Positions 1 to 12,000 of a stretch of DNA of 64,000 bases are shown piece by piece; the first letter of the stretch is position 1, and each line of letters begins with the position of its first letter. Below the pieces are notes generated by a model. That model was not told where the DNA came from and ran no database searches. It saw only the letters and a list, made by a program, of their open reading frames with translations. The translations under genes were made by a program, and so were the position numbers. Source of the stretch: Thermoplasmata archaeon (GTDB taxonomy: Archaea > Thermoplasmatota > DTKX01 > JAHFTX01); contig JAHFTX010000002.1 of NCBI GenBank assembly GCA_023265395.1, positions 1 through 64,000 of the forward strand. The letters run 5' to 3'.

Positions 1-216
1 TGCCACGTCCGTCGCGTTGCCTTGGCCCACGTTCTGGATCGTCATGGTGATGCTGATGTTGTCGCCCAAGCCGGGGGTCGTATCGTCGGCCACCAGGGTA
101 TTGATGGTCAGGTCGGCCGCACGGGCGGCGGTGGCGCTGCCGATGGGCAGCACCAGCGTAGAGCTGAGCGCCAGCAGCAGGATGGCCAGCAGGGCAGGTG
201 TTCGGTTCGCGTGCAT
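1..216 (-). CDS. Secreted CARDB-like protein, N-terminal part (truncated by window edge)
   Basis: Seventy-two codons of a minus-strand gene are present; the rest lies beyond base 1. The ATG at 216-214 begins a clear signal peptide: basic MHANR, a Leu/Ala-rich core through about residue 24, then small residues (GSATAARA) suited to cleavage. The mature start reads ADLTINTLVADDTTPGLGDN and continues into an alternating hydrophobic stretch (ISITMTIQNVGQGNATDVA). This is the usual opening of a CARDB or related immunoglobulin-like adhesion domain, where 'VxNxGxGxA' marks an early strand. It is therefore probably a surface or extracellular protein. It diverges from the COX4-like gene. The family beyond the first domain cannot be known from this window. 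Confidence 0.72.
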   Translation of the reverse strand, partial: MHANRTPALLAILLLALSSTLVLPIGSATAARAADLTINTLVADDTTPGLGDNISITMTIQNVGQGNATDVA

Positions 217-331
217 CTTCGAGACCTCGAGGCTGCGACTGCGGAGGGTCGGTACTTGAGGGTTGTGGCACATCGGCGTGCCTGGAAAAGTTCAAGTCCC
301 TACCGGCGGTCGGCCCTCAGCAGGGACCACG

Positions 332-688
332 ATGGCCGTCGCCCATGTCGGACCAGCAGCCGCATCCGCGGTGCATGCCGCCGGTGGCCACCACTCGCAC
401 ATGCCGGTGTACCTCTTCAACATGGCCGCGCTGATGTATCTGACCGCCATGGAGATCGGCCTCGTCAGTCTGCACATGCCCATCGAAGTGACACTCTTCA
501 TCCTGCTCATCGTCGGTGCCGTCAAGGTCTGGCTGATCGCGATGCTCTTCATGCACCTGCGCTGGGACCACAAGGTGCTGCGCAAGACAGCCCTGGTGCC
601 CGCGTTCTTCGTCCTCGTGATGTTCCTGGGGATCGGCTTCACCCCCGACGGCGCGGTCGACTCGATCGCACGGATGTGCGGCTTCTGA
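332..688 (+). CDS. Cytochrome c oxidase subunit IV-like membrane protein
   Basis: A 118-residue protein with three hydrophobic helices at about residues 26-47, 52-75 and 86-103. The second ends in MLFMHLRWD, the hallmark of the prokaryotic COX4 (caa3-type subunit IV) family, in which a conserved FMHL motif follows the second helix. These small subunits sit with the haem-copper oxidase catalytic subunits in the membrane and help assembly; they are not catalytic. A short His-rich stretch (GHHSH, residues 19-23) precedes helix 1. The ATG at 332 is preferred over an in-frame TTG upstream because it removes a non-hydrophobic, low-quality extension. No other oxidase gene is visible nearby, so the gene is detached from a cox operon, at least in this window. 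It implies aerobic respiration. Confidence 0.8.
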   Translation: MAVAHVGPAAASAVHAAGGHHSHMPVYLFNMAALMYLTAMEIGLVSLHMPIEVTLFILLIVGAVKVWLIAMLFMHLRWDHKVLRKTALVPAFFVLVMFLGIGFTPDGAVDSIARMCGF

Positions 689-692
689 GCCC

Positions 693-1562
693 TCAGCCGA
701 AGATGCCCCAGCGGCGCTTGCTCGCGAGCCACTCCATCTCGAAGAGCGTCAGCGTGATCAGGAACCCGTTGGCGGCGTAGGTCGCCAGCAGATGGCGGTC
801 GAAGACGTTGGCCGTGGTGACCCGCTCGGGGCGGGTGAGGTCCACCAGGTGGTTGAGCAGATGGTCCTCGTAGGAACGGCTGCCGATGTCGAAGATGTAG
901 AGCAGCGATTCGTTGGCGAAGTAGACGGCGTAGCCGACCACCTTGCCCTCCTTGCGCGCGAGCACCGCCTTGTGGTCGGGGGTCTGGAGCATCGATTGGA
1001 CCTGCTTGGACCAGGAGTGGTCCTTGGTGTAGTAGGGGACCACCGCGGCGACCTCGACCTGCTCGAAGGTGACCACCGAGGGCAGGACCTTGATCCGGGG
1101 CCGGTCCTGTTGCAGGTAGTAGACCTTGCGCAGCTTGCGGAACCCGGCGCGCTCGTACATCGCCAACGCCGCGGTGTTGCGGTCGATGCACTCGAGCGTG
1201 ACGCGGGTCGCCCCTTGGTCACGCATGATCTCCAGTTGGCGCTGCAGCAACGTCCAACCGACGTGCTGACGGCGATAGGTCGGGTCCACGGCCAACCCGC
1301 CGACCCAGCCACTCTCGCCGCGCAGGCCACTGAAGGTGAACCCCACGGGGGTGTCGTCGAGGTAGGCCACGAGGCTGTGGGCAGGCTGGATGTCGTTGGT
1401 CGCCATGTACTCGTGGAAGGTCAGCAGGTCCATCCCGACGGCGTGATAGTAGTCGCTGAAGCCTGCGTTGAAGACGGTCACGACGTCGTCGTCGGGGACG
1501 TCGGACATCGGCACGAGCCTGAGCGTCTCGGTGCTGACGACCGGCCGGGAGGCGCTGACCAT
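693..1562 (-). CDS. Double-domain GNAT-family N-acetyltransferase
   Basis: A 289-residue protein made of two tandem GNAT-type units. The first (about residues 15-155) contains the acetyl-CoA loop region: a strand ending GGLAVDPTYRRQHVGWTLL followed by the classic C-terminal 'NTAALAMYERAGFRKLRKVYYL' pattern, shortened here to its key elements (N-x-x-A-x-x-x-Y-x-x-x-G-F). The second (about 170-285) is more degenerate and ends in YAANGFLITLTLFEMEW, again a Y-x-x-x-G-F ending. Fused GNAT pairs usually have one catalytic half and one structural half, and here the first half looks catalytic. The substrate cannot be told. The ATG at 1562 is chosen over a longer open frame because the extension is of poor composition and overlaps the promoter-like gap after the glycosyltransferase gene. 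Confidence 0.8.
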   Translation of the reverse strand: MVSASRPVVSTETLRLVPMSDVPDDDVVTVFNAGFSDYYHAVGMDLLTFHEYMATNDIQPAHSLVAYLDDTPVGFTFSGLRGESGWVGGLAVDPTYRRQHVGWTLLQRQLEIMRDQGATRVTLECIDRNTAALAMYERAGFRKLRKVYYLQQDRPRIKVLPSVVTFEQVEVAAVVPYYTKDHSWSKQVQSMLQTPDHKAVLARKEGKVVGYAVYFANESLLYIFDIGSRSYEDHLLNHLVDLTRPERVTTANVFDRHLLATYAANGFLITLTLFEMEWLASKRRWGIFG

Positions 1563-1667
1563 CACTCCGCCTGCGGCCGGTCCGCCATATAGGCATGTTG
1601 GTCGCTCCTTCGGCGGTGCACCCTCGCCGACCCTTGCGGCGCCCTGCCGCAACGCTGCGTCAGGGAC

Positions 1668-2786
1668 CTACCGGGCGTGCCAGCGGCCCGAGGGCCAGGG
1701 CCGTGTGCGATTAAGGAAGGGATGCAGCGCGTGGGCGAAGGCCGCCGGTGAGGACTCCTCGACCCGCTGCCGCGCGAGGGTGATCGCGGAACGCGCCACA
1801 TGACGCCACGCCTGCGGGTCCTCCCACAGCCATCGCACCGTCGCTGCGGCGGCGCTGACGTCGTCGACCACCAGCCGCGCATCGACCTGTGCGACCAGCG
1901 GTGCGATCCCGCAGGTGGGGCTGACCACCGGGACGACCCCTTGGAGCATCGCCTCGAGGGGGGCAAGGCCGTAGGTCTCCTTGCGCGCCAGGTGCAGCAG
2001 CACCGAGGCGTGGGCCAGCAACGGTTCCGGCGACGGGACGATGCCGTGTGCCGTGACCCCCTCCATCGGACTTCCGGGCGGAACGCTCCCCCCGCCGATC
2101 AGGTCGAGGGTGGCATCGTGGAAGTTGGCGCGCACCAGGGCGAAGGCCGCCAACGTGCGGTCGATCCCCTTGGTGGCGACGTTGAGCTCCCCCAGCGCGA
2201 CGCATCGGTGCCCCGGCCGCGCTGGCAGCAGCGGCAAGGGGGGCGGCGCGCGCGGCAGCGGTGGGTAGAGCACCAGCGCGCGGTCCGAAAGGACCGGCGG
2301 CAGCCACGAGGCGCTCAGCGCGGAGTTGCAGACCACCAGGTCGACCCGTTCGAGGAGACGGTCGTAGAGCACCCGCCATCGGGGGGGGAAGGTCGTGCCC
2401 ACTTCGTGGAGGATGGGATCGGCCGAGAGGAGCACCAGCGAGGGACGTGGCGGGTCGGCAAGGCCCACCGCCACCGTCGCCGGGACGATCTCGAGGCGCC
2501 CCTCGGCAATCAGCAGCCGCACACCCTCCGTGGCCTCTGCGCCGAGCAGGGACGCAGCGCCCAGCCCTTGCAGGAGCATCGGCAGCGGGACCCCCAGCGC
2601 TCGGGTGGTGGCGGCCTTGAGCGCGCCCACCGGGGAGCCCGAGCCGAGCGAGCCGACCTGCCCGGGGCTGCGCAGGCGCAGCGGCGTGGGCACGAAGGTG
2701 CACCCGACCGACCGTGCCCACGCACCATGGGAGGGATGGGGTCCCTCATGGAGGAAGAGGTGGTCTCGCCGCTGCGCCGCGGTCAC
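1668..2786 (-). CDS. Family 4 glycosyltransferase (GT4, GT-B fold)
   Basis: A 372-residue putative glycosyltransferase. The C-terminal half has the GT4 layout: a strand-rich nucleotide-binding region beginning CVALGELNVATKGIDRTLAA, 'LDLIGGG', then the E-x7-E donor-binding motif in KETYGLAPLEAMLQGVVPVV. These features indicate transfer of a sugar from a nucleotide-sugar donor, with a retaining mechanism typical of the family. No membrane segment or signal peptide is evident, so it is probably cytosolic or membrane-associated. It starts with GTG 57 bases after the small zinc-finger gene on the same strand, so it may be the last gene of the E1-like/giant-protein operon. However, a CTTTTGC-type TATA-like stretch near 2805-2818 could give it its own leaderless promoter. 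The acceptor is unknown: protein, lipid or exopolysaccharide. Confidence 0.82.
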   Translation of the reverse strand: MTAAQRRDHLFLHEGPHPSHGAWARSVGCTFVPTPLRLRSPGQVGSLGSGSPVGALKAATTRALGVPLPMLLQGLGAASLLGAEATEGVRLLIAEGRLEIVPATVAVGLADPPRPSLVLLSADPILHEVGTTFPPRWRVLYDRLLERVDLVVCNSALSASWLPPVLSDRALVLYPPLPRAPPPLPLLPARPGHRCVALGELNVATKGIDRTLAAFALVRANFHDATLDLIGGGSVPPGSPMEGVTAHGIVPSPEPLLAHASVLLHLARKETYGLAPLEAMLQGVVPVVSPTCGIAPLVAQVDARLVVDDVSAAAATVRWLWEDPQAWRHVARSAITLARQRVEESSPAAFAHALHPFLNRTRPWPSGRWHAR

Positions 2787-2843
2787 GGCGCTCCCAGGAA
2801 GCGGCGATGCAAAAGGGTATGGGGACGCACGAGCGGGCGGGGC

Positions 2844-3023
2844 TCAGACCAGGCGGTTGCGCAACGGCGCCCCGCAGCCCGGACAGGTCAGGACCTCCGC
2901 GGCACACCGCTCGTGCAGGACCAGCCCGCAGACGCACGCGACGGTGCGGCTGCTGCCCACGAGGGGACCGGCGCACAGCGTGCAGCTGCGCATCGGGTCC
3001 CCCAGCGGCCGCAGTATCCCCAT
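2844..3023 (-). CDS. Small C4HC3 (RING/PHD-like) zinc-finger protein
   Basis: A 59-residue protein, easily missed because of its size. It contains eight potential zinc ligands in the order C14-x2-C17-x12-C30-x1-C32-x4-H37-x2-C40-x6-C47-x2-C50. That spacing and order matches a two-zinc treble-clef/cross-brace domain of the RING/PHD type rather than a single zinc ribbon. In eukaryotic ubiquitin systems such domains recruit E2 enzymes, and small RING-like proteins are also known beside archaeal E1-like genes. The ATG at 3023 lies 11 bases after the stop of the giant helical protein, so the gene is almost certainly co-transcribed with it and with the E1-like gene further upstream. That context, not sequence identity, suggests a role in protein modification or in binding the giant protein. 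A simple DNA- or RNA-binding zinc module remains possible. Confidence 0.7.
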   Translation of the reverse strand: MGILRPLGDPMRSCTLCAGPLVGSSRTVACVCGLVLHERCAAEVLTCPGCGAPLRNRLV

Positions 3024-3034
3024 CGGAGCTTCCC

Positions 3035-6000
3035 CTAGGCAGGCCGCGGGACGGTCCCGACCTTGTCGATCTCGGTGGTGTAGGAGGTGTTGTCGCTCGA
3101 GCGCACGTAGGTGACCGTGACCTTGTAGGCGATCTGGCCGAAGTCGGTGGGCTTGACCTGCAGCGGGACCTCCTTGGCCTGCCCCACCTCGAGGTCGATT
3201 CCCTCGGCGCGGCGGGCGAAGAGGCCCCCGCTGACCTTGGCGGCGATGTTGCGGGCTGGTGCCTTCCCGATGTTGCTGACGCTGAGCGCTGCTGCGCTCC
3301 AGCGGCCCACCGTCAGCTCCTCCTGGAGCTGCAAGTCGACGACGACCTCGGGGCGCAACGCGAGGATCGCCCGGCGGATCGAGGCGCTGGCGTTCTGGGC
3401 AAGGGTCCGCGCCTGGTCGAGGCGGTCGTCACGCCAGGCCTGCTCGGCAGAGTCGGTCAACTGCCTCGCCGCGTCGACGTCCGCGCCCATCGCAGCGGCG
3501 GCGGTCAGGCGCCCGCGGACCTCCACGAGCTCGGGGAGGGGCTCCTTGGCTGGCGCTGGTGGAGCGCTCAGCAGAGACGTCAGGGTCGCCTCGACCTGCT
3601 CGAGGGTCTGGTGGGCACCGCCGAAGTCGTTGTTGAGCACATCCGCCAGCGCCAGCTCCAACAGGTCGTCAGCCTCCTCGACGTCGATGCCCGCCTGCTC
3701 CGCGGCGGCGATCCGGTCGCGGGCGCCGTCGTAGCGACGGCGCACCAGGGCATGGTCGTCCTCCCGCTGGGTCGCGGTCGCCATGAAGGCCTCCAGCTGC
3801 CCCTTGGCCTCGGTCAGCTGCTGCTCGCCGGCGAGGGAGGTCACCGTGGTCAGCTGCTCCTCGAGGTCGGTGACGTTGAGCTCCGCCGCTGCCAGGGAGG
3901 CCAACAGGGTGCGCGCCTGCGTCAACTGGGACTCGAACTCGGCGTCGGTGGTGGCTCCCCCCTCGGCGGTGCCCAGCAGCAGCCGCGTGTGCTGCAGCCC
4001 CTCGAGGGACTCGGGGTAATCCTTGGCCGTGAAGGCGGCGCGCGCCTCGGTCAGCCGCGCCGCGGCACGGCTCGCGGAGGGATGCTTGGCCTTGAGCGCG
4101 GCGGCCACCTCGCCCTCGACGGTGGTGGCAGCGACCGGCAGCGCCTTGGCGATCAACCGCTCGGCTTCGCGGTGACATTGGCTGGCATAGAAGGACGCAC
4201 GGTCGGCGTTGCCCTTCTGGAGGTAGTCCTCCGCGCGCCCAAGGTAGGTCTGCAGACGGCTGGGGTCGATCTGCAGCAACGCGGCATGGGCGATCGCCAG
4301 CTTGGTCAGCCGCAGGCGCTCCTCCAAGCCCGAGGCGACCAGCTGTTGCGCGAGGTCGAAGGCGCCGCGCAGCGTCTGGGCGGCTTCGAGCAGCGCCCCG
4401 GCGTCCCGCTGGGAGGCCGCCTTGGCGCGGTCGTTGGCGACCTCGGGGACCTCGATCTCCTGCTTCTTGGCCGAGCCGATCAGTGAATCGAGGGCCGCGA
4501 ACAGCTCGGTGACCTTGGCGCCGACGACCGCGCGCAGGTCCTGCTCGAAGGCGTCGAGCTGGCTCGCCGCGGCGAGCAGCTCCTTGGCCCGCAGCCGTGC
4601 GGCGGTCTCCCGGGAGCGGTCGGAGAGTCCGCCCAGCTCCAGGCTGGCGGCCTTGGCACGCGCGAGGTCCTCGTTGACCTTGGCCATGCGACCGTTGAGG
4701 AGTGCTGCCAAGTCGGTCTGCAGGAGCTCGGCGGTGTCATGGAGCAGCTCCAGCGCGTCGGCGTACTCCCCCTCCTCGAGGGCTGCGGCGCTGTCGCGCA
4801 GGACCCCGCTGTGCGCCGAGGTATCCTTGCCGGCGTCCTGCAGCAGTTTCAGGGTGGCGCGTGCCTGCGCCTCCATGGTGGTCGCATGGGCGACGGTCGC
4901 GGCATGGAGTTGCTCCTTGGCGGCGAGGATCGCCCTGTCCTGGCGCAGGTCCCCTCTGGCCAGCCCTGCAGCAATCGACGCCAGCGCCTCCTCGACGCCG
5001 GTGACGACGACCCCGCGGCTTCGCGCTTGGTCGAGGCGCTCCCGCAGCGGGCCGACCTCCCCTGCCACGCGCTCGTAGCCGGTCCGCAAGGCCTCCAGCG
5101 AGGCGCGGGCCCCCGTCACCTCCTTCCAGGCACTGAGGAACCGCTTGGCGTCGAGGTGCTCCTGTGCCTTCGCAAGCGCCTCCTCGACGACATCGACGGG
5201 CACCTGGGAGACCGCGGCCTCCGCCGAGGCGGTGGCGACCTCCACCCGCACCTCGCCGATCCGGTCGTTCAACCGGGCGCGCAGCTCGGTGACCCCTTGC
5301 TCGGCGAGGTCGTGGGCGGTCTCGAAGTCCTGCGATCGCATCGTCTGGCGGGCGCTCTCGAAGAGGGTGGTGGCGCCACCCAGATCGGCCTCGAGCATGC
5401 CCACGTTCTGGGCGACGGAGAGCAGTTCAGCCCCACCCTCGAGCAACTCCTCGACCCCTTGCTTGGCCGCCAGCAGCGTCTGCCCGCTGCGGTTGGCCTC
5501 GATGACGTAGTGGAAGGTGCGGTCCGCCTCACCCCCTTCGAGCGCCGAACGCGCCCGCGCCAGCAACGACTCGACGAGGGAGGCGTCCAGCCCCGCAGCA
5601 CCCAGCTGGTCGACGACCTCCGAGGCGTTCTGCAACGCCACCTGGGCAGCGGTGCGCTCGGCGGCGAGCACCTGGGTCCAGCATTCCTGCAACCGCGCCT
5701 CGGCACCAGCGTAGTCGCCAGCGCGCATGCCCGCCTCCATCGACTCGATCAAGCCCATGCCCCTGCGGTGGTCGATGATGATCGTCAGTCCCTCTTGCAG
5801 CGTCGTCTGGTACTGCACCAGCAGCCGCTGGGCATCCTGCCACGGCGCGATGGCCGGGGGACGCTCCGTCCCCTCACCGCGACCACGGGCTTCGAGCTCG
5901 GCGCGGTAGTCGCGCTCGAGCACGGCCGCGATGCGGCTGCGCAACCCCTTGAACTCCGCCAGCGGCAGCTCGCCCGAGGCGAAGATCTCCCGCAGCGCCT

Positions 6001-9000
6001 CCCGAGCGTCGGCGACGCGCGAATAGCGGATCCGCTGCTGCAGCGCCTGCTCGCGGGATTGCTCGACGAGGGTCAGCGCGACGTCGCCGTCGTCGCGGGA
6101 GAGCGCCTGCTCGGCGGCACCCAGCTGCGCCAAGGGCGCGGTCAGGTCGACAGCGCCTTCGAGGGAGATCTCCCCCAGGAAGGTGCGCAGGCGCGCGAGG
6201 GTCTGTCCGAGGCTGCGGATGCGCAAGGCCCGCAGCGCCTCCTCGGCGCGGTCGCAGCTCTGCAGGGCCGCTGCATAGCGCCCCTCCTCGCACAGGCCGT
6301 TGGCCGCGTCGACGAGCTCGAGCACCTCGCCGGTGTCGAGCCCCTCCTCGATCGTCCCCATCCCCTCCATCAGGGCGGCGATCCGTCCCTGGGCCTTGCC
6401 GTGCGAGTCGGCGGCGCTGCGCACCGAGGCGAGCCCCGCCTGGAGCACCGCGCTGGCGTCGATGTAGCCGCCGCGCTCCATGGCGGCCTCGGTGGCGCTG
6501 AGGAACTCCACCGTCGGCAACCGGACCCCCTGGGTCGAGAGCGCATCGACCTCGGCCATCGCAGCGTCGAGCTGCTCGGTCAGCCAGGGCCGGGCGGCCT
6601 CCCCCAGCGGCCGGTTCGCCTCCTCGAGGGCGTCGCGGGCATCGACGGGGGATTTCCCGGCAAGGGTGCGCCCAGCGCCGGTCAGGGCGGCGATCGCTGC
6701 AGGCTCGAGTCGGACGCCACGCTCGTCGAGCAGAGCCCACAGCGTCAGCGCGCGGCAGACATCTAGCCCCACCGCCCCATGGGCGACCTCCCCCGAATCG
6801 ATGGTGGTGCGCGTCCATGCCAGCGCGTGCCCGGCCGAGTCGGTGGCCGTGCTGCGGACGGGGATCCCTCCGATGGCCAGCTGGAGCCGCTCGAGCTCGG
6901 CCTGCTGGGTCAGCAGGCGATCGCAGCGCAACGCCGCACCGAGGGACTCGATGGCCTTGGCGTAGCGCTCGGAGCCCCCCTCCAGGCGGGTGCGCGCCCG
7001 CTCGAGGTGGGTGTGCAGGTTCGAGCGGTGCGTCCCCTCGGCGGCGCCGACAGCGACGTCGTCGAGCCGCTCGATCTCCTTGAGCATCTGGGCCGCCCCC
7101 AGCCGGTCGGCGGTGTTGGCGGCTTCGAAGGAGAGTTCCATCGCCAGGTCGTACTCACCCTCGGCCATGGCGCCGCGCGCGATCTCCAGGGTGTCGGCGC
7201 TGTCGCCGAGTGCGCTGACCCCTGGGGCGGTCCGCAGCAAGACGATCCGCGCGGCGGCACGGTCGAGCTCGGCGACCGCTCGCTCGTGACCGCGCTGCCG
7301 CTGGTCGATCAACGAGAGGCCGCCCTCGAGGGCCTCGCGGACCGCGGGGAAGCGGTATTGCGTCAAGAGCTGGCGCGCGGAGCGGATGAACTGGTCGTCG
7401 ATCCCGCCGACTCCGACCGCGCGGACCTCCTCGAGGCGGTGTTGCGCCTGCTTGATCTCCGCAGTCAGCGACGCGGTGAAGTCGGCGCGCACCGTCGCCA
7501 CCAGCTGCTCGGCGGCGGGGGTGACCCCTTCGACGTCGCCCCGGGAGAGCCGCTCTTCGAGCTGTTCCACCGCGTCCTCGTAGGGACCTACGGGGAGATC
7601 GAGGCGGTTGCCCACGATGATGAGGTCGCGCACCGCCTTGAGGAGCGCCGCTGCATCACCGACCTCTGCCTCGCGCTCGGAGAGCAGCGCCCTGGCGCGG
7701 CTGATGACCTCGAGCGCCTGGGGGAACTGGTCGGCGGCGAGGGCCTGCTCACCCTGTTCGAGCAGGTCGTCGACCTCGCTGAGCGCCAGCCCGTGCTCGC
7801 GCAGGGTCGCCGCCTTCTCAGTGGCGGCGCTCAGTGCCCCCTCGACCTTGGGCACCCAATTGCCGCGGGTGGCACGGCGGGCCAGCTGCACCGCGGCGGT
7901 GGCGCCCTCGAGCTCCCCCTTGGTCAAGGCCTTGCGCGCGGTCGTCAGCGAGGAGACCTCGTCCTTGACCCGCACGTCGAACTCGGGCGCGCGCCGCAGC
8001 TGCTCCTGGAGCACCACGATGTTGGTGGAGACCCAATCGTGCTGGCGCTGGAGCGCCGCCATCTCCCCGCGCGTCGACTCGATCGTCTGGATGGCCAACG
8101 CCGGGCTGCCACAGGCGACCAGGTCGAGGGAGATCCCCAGCAGGCCGTCGAACTTGGCCGTGGGCAGCCCCAGCGCGTGCAGCTGGTCGGCCTCGCTCTC
8201 GAGCTTGCCCGCCAGCGTCCCCGCGCGGTCGGCAGCCGCCGTCGCCAAGGCGCTGATCGAGCGCCGAGCGAGGTCAGCGGCCTCCCCAAGCCGCGCCTTG
8301 GAGAGCGTGCTGACCGCCTGGTTGACCAGGTAGGGCGCCTCCTCGACGTGCAGCTGCCAGACTGCGGCCAGCTCCAGCGCGCCACGGGCCTGGCGGACTG
8401 CCTCGGCGGCCGCACGGTACTGCTCCTTGGCCTTGATCAGAGCGGCGCTCGAGGCCGTCGCGCCCTCGTAGGCGCTGCGCATCTGCCGCTGCGCCAGGGC
8501 GGAGAAGGCCTCCTCGATCCCGCCCTCGGGGGTGGGCAGGCCCAGGGCCTGCAGGTCCGCCTGCAGCGACTGGGCCTCGACGATCGCGCGTCCGACGGCC
8601 GCCATCTCGGCCGATGCGGCGGCGGCGTGGGCGCTGCTGGCGGCCTCGGCGGCGGCACGGTACTCCCCGCGATCGAAGGACCGATGGGCGGCCTCGATCG
8701 CCTCGAGGGGGCCATCGAGGTTGAGCGCAAGGTAGTCGATGGCACCGATGAGCGCCTCCGCTTCCTCGAGTGCCGCAGTCGCCGCGGTCAGGTCGGCGGT
8801 CACCTCGCGCACGGTCGCGCGCACGGCCGAGAGCGCCGCACGCATCCGCTTGTGGCGCCGCGACCGCAGGTGCTCCTGCACCTGCTGCAGCTGCGACTCG
8901 ATGTCGGGCAACACCAGCCCCTGGGCCGTGGCGTGGGCGACCTCGTCGCGCAGCTGCTGCACCGCCACCTCGCCAGCGCTCAACCGGGCGGCCACGGCGG

Positions 9001-12000
9001 CAAGGTCGGCGGTGACCGCCAGCAGGCGGAGCAGCGCGCCCTCAAGCGGCTGAGCGGCGGCCTCGGGAGTGAGCGGCAGGTCGCGCAGGAGGCCTTCGGC
9101 AGCCGAGAGGTCTCCCTCGGCTTCGGGCAAGGACTCCCCGGCCGCGACCTCAGCCTCGACGCGCTCGCGCAATTGCGCCAGGCGCTGCGGCAGCCCCTCC
9201 CGCTGCTCGTGGTGCAGGCGCTCGCCCGCAGCGGCGATGGCCACGAGCGCCTCGTCGTACTCGCCGACCTCCATCGCCCGCGTGGCGGCGCCCAGCGCCT
9301 CAGAGGTCTGGGGCAGGGGCACCGCCAAGCGCTTGGCGCGCTCGATGCCCGCCAGGACGACCTCGAGGCGCGCCGCAGCAGCGGTGTGGCCCTGCTCCTG
9401 CTTGCGGACCGTCTCGGTCGCCTGCCGGCTTAGTCGCAGGACCTCGTGGTACTTCCCCTCGGCCAGCAGAGGATCGGCCTGCGAGAGCACGACCTCGGCG
9501 CGCGCGACCTTGACACCCGCGGCCTTGGCAGCATCGATGGCGCCATGCACCCCCGTCAACGACTTGACGACGTCGTCGGCGAGCGTGCGGCGGTCCTGCA
9601 GGTTGGTGGCGACCGATCCGACCAGCTCGTGGGCGAGGGCCACCTGTCGCTTGCCCAGCAGCTCCCCGAGGGCCCCGAGCGACTCCTCGAGGTCGGTGCT
9701 GAACACGCCTTCGAAGCGCGCCTGGGCCAGCTCCTCGCGCACCGAGGCGCCCCGGGCCGTCAGGTCCTGCGTCAGCCGCCGGACGGTGGCGTCGGTGGCC
9801 TGCTCGAAGAGAAGTCCGGCCTGCTGGTACTCCCCCCCCTCGATGGCGCGAGCCCCCAACATCTCGAGCTCGGCCGCCTCCGGCACCTCGAGGGCGACCT
9901 TGGCGGAGAGCCGCAGATGGTCAACGAGCTCCTCGCGCCGCTCGACCGCGCGGCGGTGCAGGGCACGCTGGTCGGCCAGGGCCGAGATGGCACCTTCGAT
10001 CGCGCGCAATGCGGCGATGGCCTGCCCCTCCTCGAGGAGGGTCGCCGCCTGGTCGCGGGCGGTCTCGATGGCAGGCAGATGCAGGCGCAGCTGCACCACC
10101 TCGCCCAGGGCGCCCTTGAGGACCTCGAGCCGCCGTCGCGCATAGCTCTCCTCACCCTCTTCGATGATCTGCCCGACACCGGCGACGATGCCGGCCGCCT
10201 CGACGAGCGTTCCCTCCTCGATCAGGGTGCGGGCCCGCTCGAGCATGCCCCGGGCCTCGTCCATGGGCACCCCTTGTTGCTCGACGTCACCGACGGCGTC
10301 CGTGGCTTGCTCGAGGGCATAGAGCAACCGCGACCGCTCCTTGCGCAGATCCCCGATGCCCCGCTCGATGGTGCGCAGGCGGTCCCAGGCATGCAGGAAG
10401 TTCTTGCTGCGCGACTCGGTGACGGCCTCCTGGAGCTGGGAGCGCAGCGGGGCGACGGCGATGTGCACCGCGGCCAGCTCCACGATCTGGCCCTCGAGCT
10501 GCTGCTGCCGTTCCCCTAGCGCGCTGGCGTACGCGACCTCCATCGAGGAACGCAGGGCGTCCATCCGTCCTTGGGCTGCATCGAACTCGCCGGACTTGAT
10601 CGCGGTGCGCACCTCGGTCAGGGGGGTGGTGCCGCCGAGGTCGACCCCGAAGGTCTGCGCCTGGGCGAGCAGCTCACCGAGGATCGTCAGGCTGCGGGTC
10701 ATCGCCGTGTAGCGCGTGCGCGCCTCCGCGGCCCGCTCCTTGGCAAAGGCGATCGCTGCTGCTGCCGGAGCGCACAGGCCGTGTTCCCACAGCCCCGCGG
10801 CCTCCGCCAGGCGCGCCTGCAACCCAGGAATGGCGACCACCTGCGCCGTCTTCTCCACGATCGGCGTGGCCTCGGAGAGCAGCGCGGCGACCTGCTCGCG
10901 GCTCCGATGGTCCAGCGCCGTCGCCGCGGCGCGGATCCTGGTGCACGCCTCCTCGATGCGCCCGGCGCGTGCTGCGGCCCCCGCCTGGGCGATGGCCCGC
11001 TGTTGCTCCTCGGTGGGGAGGCCCAGCAGCAGCGCGGTGCCCACCTGCTGACGCGCCTCCTGCGCCGCGGCGGCCCAGTCCTCCCAGGCTGCCGAGACCT
11101 GCCGCGCGCGGGCGAGGGCATCCTTGGCGGCCTCGCCTGCCTCGCCCAGTCGGTCGTGGCTCGCCTTGCGCCAGAGGCCTTCGAGGAGCGTCTCGACCTC
11201 CACGACCTCGATCCCAGCGACCCGCAGGGTCGCCAGCTCGTCCTCCGTCTGCCGCACCATCGCCCGCAAGTGCTCGAACGAGCTGCGTCGGAGCAGGTGG
11301 CGGGCCTTGGTATAGCTGAAGGTCGCCCCGGTGGGGTCGAAACGCTCGAGGGCGGTCTCGGCGTCGGCAGCGACCCCCGCCGCCGCGGAGGCGTCGATGC
11401 CTGCCGCCGCGGCGTCGGACAGCTCATGGCGCATGCTGCCCAGGCGCTCCTTGACCAGCGTCAGGTGCCCCTCGAGCGCCGTCCGCTGGCGGCGCAACTG
11501 CGCGAGCATGCCCGGGACGGGCTCGAGGGTGCCGGCAGCGATCGCGGCGTCGATCTCGGCCAGCAGACGCTGCAGCTCCGGGCGCTGCACGCTACGCAGC
11601 GGAGTGGCGACCTCGGCGACGGAGGTCGTGACGAGGTCCGAGAAGACCTGGTCGGTCTCCTCCTTGGCCGAACGGGCCAACTCCTCAGCCAGCTCGACCT
11701 CACCCTGGCGGAGGTACTCCTTGGCCTCGGTGAGCATCGTCTTGGGCTGGTCGTAGTCTCCGCCGTGCACCGCGCGGTCGGCGAGCAGCTTCGAGGTGGT
11801 GGCCACGAGCAGCTTGACCTCGCGCAGCGCCCCCACGAGGCGCCGGAACTCGTTCTGCGCCACCTCGAGGTGGGAAGCCGCGGCGGTCAGGTCGTTGGCC
11901 TCGTAGGCCGTTACTGCCGAGGCGCGGGCCGTCTCGACCGTCTCGAGGCCGATTCCCTCCCTCCCCGCCTCCCGCAACTGGTGGGCCAGCTGCTTGAGCT

